Of a stretch of DNA of 8,967 nucleotides, positions 4,811 through 8,967 are shown one piece after another; the stretch's first letter is position 1, and every line of letters starts with the position of its first letter. The position numbers and the translations under genes were made by a program. Under the pieces are notes generated by a model. It had not been told where the DNA came from. It searched no databases and was given only the letters and a program-made list of their open reading frames with translations. Source of the DNA: Candidatus Omnitrophota bacterium (GTDB taxonomy: Bacteria; Omnitrophota; Gorgyraeia; Duberdicusellales; 4484-171); the NCBI GenBank assembly GCA_023135855.1, contig JAGLSH010000025.1:1-8967 (forward strand), in the 5' to 3' direction.

Positions 4811-6076
4811 CTAATGCCGTTTAAAAATACGCTTTGCTTCTTCTAACTCTTGGGCCTTGCTAACCAACCCCTTATCAATCTTAGAATGAAAAGTTTTCCT
4901 AAGCACTTTACCATAAAGAGTTTCCGGCTTTAAATTTATTGCCTTTAAATCTCTACCCTTGATCTTCAACTGAAGATTCACTAAGCTTTGTAAAAAATAT
5001 TCTATGTTTTTCCTTAAACCCTTAGACTGATAGTAAGCATAAAAGAAAATAATACTTTCAAAACTATACGGCTTAAGCATTATGTAAACATTGCTAGCCT
5101 TAATATCTTTTTCAAGTTTCTTTATTTTATTTATTCCTTCTTTTATTGAGCAAACCACATCGCGTTCTCTCTTCCTGAATCCAAAATCATGGAAAACCCT
5201 CTTTAGCTGTTGCGACGATAGTTTAATTAAAATTGCTGCTAAGGAAAGAAGCCAAGTATCTAATTTAGGATGTTTTTTAAATCTCTTTTTATAATAAAGA
5301 ATAGCCTGTTCAATTTTCTTAAAAAGCTGAAAAGTTGTCTTGTCTAGTTTTATTGTCTTATCAATGAAAGAAAATCCTACCAACTTTTTAATTCTCTTAA
5401 CATATTTAGCCGGGTTATTTTCCTTTAAAATAATAATAATTTCATCTCTAAGTCTATGGGGACCAACTAATTCCAAATACCCTTGGCTTAAGGCTTCTTT
5501 AAGTAATTTAAAAGTATTGGTTTCAATCTTAAAAGAAAACCTTTGTTCGAATCTTATAGCTCTTAATATTCTAGTTGGATCATCGTGAAAACTCAAAGGA
5601 TGTAGGATTCTAATTAAACCTCCTCGTAAATCTTCTAAGCCATTATATAAATCAATTAACTTTCCATAATCTTTTTTGTTTAAACTTATAGCCATAGCAT
5701 TTATAGTAAAATCACGACGCAGGAGATCTTTAGCTAAGGTAGCCGGGGAAACCTTCGGTAAAACACCTCGATGAGAATACTTTTCAGTCCGGGCAGTAGC
5801 AAAGTCAATTTTATGGCCGTTGAAATTTATAGTTGCTGTACCAAAACTATGGTGACGAGAAAAATCTGATTTTAAAGCATCAGCTAATTTCTTAGCAAAT
5901 AAAATAGCATCTCCCTCAACAACAATATCTAAATCAAGAACACTTTTCCTTAAAAGTAAATCTCTGACTACACCACCAACAAGGTATATGTTAATCCCTA
6001 AAGAATTAGCTAAGCTAGAGGAGCTCTTAAGTATTTTTCTAAATTGTGGGGATAATTTCTTTAATCTATTTATCAT
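4811..6076 (-). CDS. Class II tRNA nucleotidyltransferase (CCA-, CC- or A-adding)
   Basis: This enzyme builds or repairs the 3' CCA end of tRNAs. At 421 residues it has the class II head: YLVGGVVRDLLL (31-42), the catalytic pair D48/D50 in LDLDIVVEGDA, HSFGTATI (76-83), D91 in IDFATARTEKY, RRDFTINAMAI (120-130), and DDPTRILRAIRFEQRFSF (165-182). The C-terminal half is helical and lysine-rich. Its VEGDA wording and DDPTR motif resemble the nucleotidyltransferase domain of CBS/DHH-fused enzymes. In some lineages these are split CC-adding or A-adding enzymes, so full CCA addition should not be assumed. Poly(A) polymerase is a less likely alternative. AAGG lies seven to eight bases before the ATG, and the gene begins 16 bases after xerD stops. 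It is the last gene of the lipoprotein-to-cca run. Confidence 0.92.
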   Translation of the reverse strand: MINRLKKLSPQFRKILKSSSSLANSLGINIYLVGGVVRDLLLRKSVLDLDIVVEGDAILFAKKLADALKSDFSRHHSFGTATINFNGHKIDFATARTEKYSHRGVLPKVSPATLAKDLLRRDFTINAMAISLNKKDYGKLIDLYNGLEDLRGGLIRILHPLSFHDDPTRILRAIRFEQRFSFKIETNTFKLLKEALSQGYLELVGPHRLRDEIIIILKENNPAKYVKRIKKLVGFSFIDKTIKLDKTTFQLFKKIEQAILYYKKRFKKHPKLDTWLLSLAAILIKLSSQQLKRVFHDFGFRKRERDVVCSIKEGINKIKKLEKDIKASNVYIMLKPYSFESIIFFYAYYQSKGLRKNIEYFLQSLVNLQLKIKGRDLKAINLKPETLYGKVLRKTFHSKIDKGLVSKAQELEEAKRIFKRH

Positions 6077-6092
6077 ATCTTACCTTTTTCTT

Positions 6093-6980
6093 CTATTTAG
6101 CCCTAGGGTGAAATTGAGCATGAATTTTCTTCAACCTACTCTGATTAACATGAGTATAAATCTGAGTAGTAGTTATACTAGAGTGACCTAACATCTCCTG
6201 AACACTCCGTAAATCCGCCCCATTTTCAAGAAGATGGGTAGCAAAAGAATGTCTTAAAGTATGGGGGCTAATCTTTTTCTTTATTTTACATTTCTTTGCC
6301 ATTACTTTTATCATCTTCCATACACTTTGACGACTGATACCTCGTCCTCCTTGAGCAAGGAAAATATAAGCAATTATCTTATCTCCTAATAACTTTCCTC
6401 GTGCTTGCTGAAAATACTTCTGCAAAAACCGACTAGCAACCTGTCCTAAAGGCACTATCCTCTCTTTAGAGCCCTTACCAGTGCATCTAATAAACCCTAC
6501 ATCTAAGTTTATGTCTTGGGCTCTAAGTTTAACCAGCTCTGAAACTCGCAAACCAGTTGCATACATAAGCTCTAAAATGGCTCTATCCCTTATCCCTTGA
6601 GCTTTTTTTAAATTCGGTGCCTTTAAAATCTCATTTACTTCATCCATAATTAAAAAGTTAGGAATTTTCTTCTCTAACTTGGGAGCTTCAATAAGATCTG
6701 ATGGATCATGTGGAGATATCTTCTCCCTTAATAAAAACTTATGAAAGCTTCTAATTGCTGATAAAATTCGAGCAATACTTACCGGAGCTATTCTCTTGCG
6801 CAAGTTGAATAAAAAATCAGTAATATTCTTACGAACAATATCTTTAGGATCATTTATCCCCCCTTTCTTTAAGTATTTGGTATATTTTTTCAGATCTTCA
6901 CTGTAAGCAGCAATAGAATTAGAGGCTAAACCCTTCTCAATTTTTAAATAATCAATATAGGCTTCTAAATAAACTTCCAT
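6093..6980 (-). CDS. xerD: Tyrosine recombinase XerD/XerC
   Basis: Xer recombinases resolve chromosome dimers at dif before division. The 295-residue length is standard. The N-terminal core-binding (SAM-like) domain covers about 1-90 (EKGLASNSIAAYSEDLKKY). The catalytic domain follows with the full active-site set: R145 in ATGLRVSEL, K172 in GKGSKER, H240 and R243 in HTLRHSFATHLLENGADL, H266 in MLGHSSITTT, and Y275 in IYTHV. The residue spacing matches XerD closely, but a lineage with a single Xer protein would use this for both roles, so the XerC/D distinction is tentative. Four bases separate it from the upstream hydrolase stop. There is no adjacent integrase-associated gene or att-like repeat, so it reads as the chromosomal Xer and not a mobile-element integrase. 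Confidence 0.95.
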   Translation of the reverse strand: MEVYLEAYIDYLKIEKGLASNSIAAYSEDLKKYTKYLKKGGINDPKDIVRKNITDFLFNLRKRIAPVSIARILSAIRSFHKFLLREKISPHDPSDLIEAPKLEKKIPNFLIMDEVNEILKAPNLKKAQGIRDRAILELMYATGLRVSELVKLRAQDINLDVGFIRCTGKGSKERIVPLGQVASRFLQKYFQQARGKLLGDKIIAYIFLAQGGRGISRQSVWKMIKVMAKKCKIKKKISPHTLRHSFATHLLENGADLRSVQEMLGHSSITTTQIYTHVNQSRLKKIHAQFHPRAK

Positions 6981-6984
6981 TTGA

Positions 6985-7602
6985 TTAGCCTAAAAAAGGA
7001 TTTGATTTAGCTTCTCTAGCTATAGTAGTTGATGCGCCATGCCCTGGATAAACAATTGTATCAGGAGATAAGATTAATAACTTCGTCTTTATTGAATTAA
7101 CTATTTGTTCATGCGACGCCAAAGGAATATCAGTTCTTCCTACTGAATCACAGAAAAGAGTATCTCCGCTAAAAAGCCAATTACCTAGCTTCAAAGATAC
7201 TGAGCCCGGAGTATGGCCTGGTGTATGGATTACTTCTATTGGGTATTTATCAAAATACAAAGGCTGATTATCTTCATATAGTTTGGCTTTTTTCTCAACT
7301 ATAATTGAAAAACCAAAAAATGCTGAACCATTTATTGTTATATCTTTTAAAAACTGAAAATCTTCTTTATGCACATAAGTAGGATAAGGAAGACTATCTA
7401 ATCCTCCAATATGATCAAAATGAGCATGAGTTAAGGCAATAAAATCTATTTTTAAATTTTGACTTTGGATAAAATCTTTAACTTCATCTATCGGAGCAGG
7501 AGCATCAACAATAAACCCTCTCTTTAATCCTTGGTGGAATACAAGATAGCAATTGTTATAAAGATCTCCCAGACAAAAGGTTTTTAAAGTTAATTCATCC
7601 AT
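6985..7602 (-). CDS. Metallo-beta-lactamase-fold hydrolase (glyoxalase II-like)
   Basis: A 205-residue cytoplasmic hydrolase with every metal-binding motif of the fold: THAHFDH (58-64; H59, H61, D63, H64), the second His in HTPGHTPGS (H130), SGDTLF with bridging D147, and the final YPGHG with H188. The SVGRTD segment (153-158) is typical of small hydroxyacylglutathione hydrolase-like proteins. The long C-terminal substrate domain of true glyoxalase II is absent, so the thioester substrate is uncertain and other hydrolase activities are possible. Its ATG lies inside the last codons of the lipoprotein gene (13-base overlap), with GAGA just upstream, which suggests coupled translation. xerD follows after four bases. 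Confidence 0.93.
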   Translation of the reverse strand: MDELTLKTFCLGDLYNNCYLVFHQGLKRGFIVDAPAPIDEVKDFIQSQNLKIDFIALTHAHFDHIGGLDSLPYPTYVHKEDFQFLKDITINGSAFFGFSIIVEKKAKLYEDNQPLYFDKYPIEVIHTPGHTPGSVSLKLGNWLFSGDTLFCDSVGRTDIPLASHEQIVNSIKTKLLILSPDTIVYPGHGASTTIAREAKSNPFLG

Positions 7603-8081
7603 TTCTCTTCTGCATCACTATAATTAAAATCTTTTTCAAATTTTCTCTTAAGCCGTTCAATCTTGCGAATAACAGAATTCCTTTTACTCTCACTCATATT
7701 AGGACTTCTAACCATATCTTCTCTTAAATTATTTAATTCTTCATAAATAGGATAAACTGCATCTTTACCCTTAGGGCCATAAAAAGCAATTATCTGCTCT
7801 AAATTCATTAGGGCTTCATTAATCGCTCTTCTCTGTCTTTTATAGCTAACTCCCTTCTTTAGGGCTTCAACTAAATCATCAAGCCAACCACGAACAAATA
7901 AATAGTAATTAATATAAGCTTCTCTTGAAGGCTTTTCTGGATAGTCTTTAAAATCTACATAAACTGCAACTTCTTTTTGCTTCCTTTTCTTCCTGGTAAA
8001 CTTCTTACGAAGGCTATGACAGCCGGAAGTTGCACCAATCATCATAACAAGTGAAAAAACTAATAATCTTCTTATAAACAT
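7590..8081 (-). CDS. Small predicted lipoprotein of unknown function
   Basis: I do not recognise a characterised family. The 163-residue protein starts MFIRRLLVFSLVMMIGATSGC: a basic n-region, a hydrophobic core and Cys21, which fits a lipoprotein signal peptide. The lipobox is imperfect, with Thr at -3 where Leu is usual. A strongly basic stretch follows the Cys (LRKKFTRKKRKQKE, about 24-37), unusual right after a lipidation site. The rest (about 50-160) looks all-helical, with GWLDDLVEALKKG, YKRQRRAINEALMNLEQI and a charged C-terminal helix. AAGGAGAGG lies ten bases before the ATG. It leads a run with the hydrolase, xerD and cca, which gives no clear clue to function. A membrane-anchored protein that binds nucleic acid or phospholipid is conceivable but not shown. 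Confidence 0.85.
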   Translation of the reverse strand: MFIRRLLVFSLVMMIGATSGCHSLRKKFTRKKRKQKEVAVYVDFKDYPEKPSREAYINYYLFVRGWLDDLVEALKKGVSYKRQRRAINEALMNLEQIIAFYGPKGKDAVYPIYEELNNLREDMVRSPNMSESKRNSVIRKIERLKRKFEKDFNYSDAEEKWMN

Positions 8082-8122
8082 AAACCTTTTACCTCTCCTT
8101 TATTCCAAAATTAATATTTATT

Positions 8123-8131
8123 ATTATATCA
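8123..8131 (-). promoter_or_regulatory. Extended -10 promoter of the lipoprotein-MBL-xerD-cca run
   Basis: TGA followed directly by TATAAT (8131-8123, minus strand) is a perfect extended -10. No good -35 lies 16-18 bases upstream, which is common for extended -10 promoters. It falls in the 109-base gap between truA and the lipoprotein gene. Transcription would start near 8115, about 35 bases before the ATG. The gap is very AT-rich, so a chance match is possible. No intrinsic terminator for truA is seen. Confidence 0.6.
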
Positions 8132-8190
8132 TACTTATTAACTAATTTGGCTAAAATTTCAAGCCTTAAAGCCTAAAAAGCTAATAAATA

Positions 8191-8937
8191 CTAATACTTT
8201 ACCTTGTAGAGGTATAAACCTTGGGCTGGAGCTGGATTTTTACTATAAAAAATCTTCTTATTGAGAATAGAAGACAAATCCTTAAGCAGTAATTTCCCAC
8301 TAGCTATCTTTACTAAAAATGAAACCATATTCCTGGCCATATTTCGCAAGAAGCCTTCAGCTTCAATGTCAATATAAATCAAATTTGCTCTCTTCCTTAT
8401 TGAAATATCTACCACTCTGCGCTTACAAGACTTATACTTTTTAGCATCTTTAGCAAAAATAGAAAAATCTTTTTTACCAATAAGCCTTTTGGCTCCCTTC
8501 TTCATCAACTCTAAATCAAGAGACATAGAGACATGCCAAGCAGAATTCCTCCAGAAAACAGAATCTTCTCGACTATTAAAAATTATATATCTATAAACCT
8601 TTGATTTAACAGAAAACCGGGCATGAAAGTTATCAGAAACCTTTTTTACTTTTTTAACTCGGATATCAGAGGGCAAATAAGTATTAACTGCAGCCTTTAT
8701 ATTGAACAAAGGTATCTTAGTATCTACCTTAAAGTTCACTACTTGAGCCTTAGCATGCACTCCTCTATCCGTCCTACCAGAAGCTACCATTCTTATTCTT
8801 TCTCTAAAAAGCCTCTCTAAGGCTTTTTCTAAGACCCCTTGAATAGTAACTTGCTTGACTCTAGTCTTCTCCTGAATCTGAAAACCAAAGTAATTACTAC
8901 CAATATACTCAACTTCAAAAAGAATGTTCTTTTGCAT
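8191..8937 (-). CDS. truA: tRNA pseudouridine(38-40) synthase TruA
   Basis: TruA makes pseudouridine at positions 38-40 of the tRNA anticodon stem-loop. The 248-residue length fits the family. Seen here: the N-terminal YIGSNYFGFQ (11-20), the catalytic block SGRTDRGVHAKAQVVNF (53-69) with Asp57, NFHARFSVKSKVYRYI, KDFSIFAK, the C-terminal EGFLRNMARNMVSFLVKIASGKL, and APAQGLYL just before the end. AAGGA lies about ten bases before the ATG at 8937. Only 30 bases remain upstream in the window, too few to show whether truA has its own promoter or is read from a gene further upstream. Confidence 0.97.
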   Translation of the reverse strand: MQKNILFEVEYIGSNYFGFQIQEKTRVKQVTIQGVLEKALERLFRERIRMVASGRTDRGVHAKAQVVNFKVDTKIPLFNIKAAVNTYLPSDIRVKKVKKVSDNFHARFSVKSKVYRYIIFNSREDSVFWRNSAWHVSMSLDLELMKKGAKRLIGKKDFSIFAKDAKKYKSCKRRVVDISIRKRANLIYIDIEAEGFLRNMARNMVSFLVKIASGKLLLKDLSSILNKKIFYSKNPAPAQGLYLYKVKY

Positions 8938-8967
8938 ATTTCTTTATTCCTTAGTTCAAAACGGAAA

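Noticed and set aside
5091..6191. Several plus-strand open frames opposite cca and the xerD end
   Set aside because: All are short and hydrophobic, lie antisense to conserved catalytic motifs and overlap well-supported genes.
6093..6980. Tyrosine recombinase as a mobile-element integrase
   Set aside because: Length, motif spacing and the housekeeping neighbourhood fit Xer. No attachment-site repeat, excisionase or tRNA target is present.
8149..8180. Possible truA terminator (GGCT...AGCC and repeated AAGCC)
   Set aside because: The stem is only four base pairs with a long AT loop and no T-run follows it, so it does not meet the pattern of an intrinsic terminator.
8938..8967. End of another gene upstream of truA
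   Set aside because: Thirty bases hold possible stop codons in two frames, but not enough sequence to support any coding call.

Overview
The window is an AT-rich, gene-dense bacterial chromosome segment in which every supported gene lies on the minus strand, so transcription runs from base 8967 towards base 1. Nearly all genes are single-copy housekeeping genes: tRNA and 16S rRNA maturation, flavin cofactor synthesis, chromosome dimer resolution and the start of the division/cell-wall (dcw) cluster. I see no transposase, phage gene, CRISPR array, tRNA or rRNA. The dcw cluster and a likely lipoprotein suggest a walled, diderm-type bacterium. The gene set, AT richness and an unassigned basic lipoprotein would fit an uncultivated lineage such as Omnitrophota, but that is an impression and no marker here proves it.

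Layout in transcription order. (1) 8937-8191: truA, tRNA pseudouridine synthase. (2) 8081-4811: a tight four-gene run, probably one operon, made of a small predicted lipoprotein, a glyoxalase II-like metallo-beta-lactamase-fold hydrolase, a XerC/XerD-type tyrosine recombinase and a class II tRNA nucleotidyltransferase. An extended -10 element lies upstream. (3) 4701-1774: rbfA, nrnA, truB and ribF, with overlaps or a 1-base gap, behind a near-consensus promoter (TTGAAA, 17 bases, TATAAT). (4) 1668-1: the dcw start, made of mraZ, a small unnamed ORF of 63 codons, rsmH, and the first 20 codons of a membrane protein in the usual ftsL position. This unit has its own promoter (TTGACA, 17 bases, TATATT), followed directly by three 10-base-period GTGGAG/A repeats, the expected operator for MraZ autoregulation.

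The genes work around RNA maturation and cell growth. RbfA and RsmH act on the 30S subunit and 16S rRNA, TruA, TruB and the nucleotidyltransferase act on tRNA, NrnA degrades very short RNA and pAp, and RibF makes FMN and FAD. The dcw unit links this to division.

I found no dramatic new system. The most interesting points are the 63-codon ORF between mraZ and rsmH, which has the best Shine-Dalgarno sequence in the window and a 7-base stop/start overlap with rsmH; the compact mraZ control region in which operator, ribosome binding site and start codon overlap; a corrected nrnA start and an altered NrnA motif I; and an unassigned basic lipoprotein heading the xerD operon.
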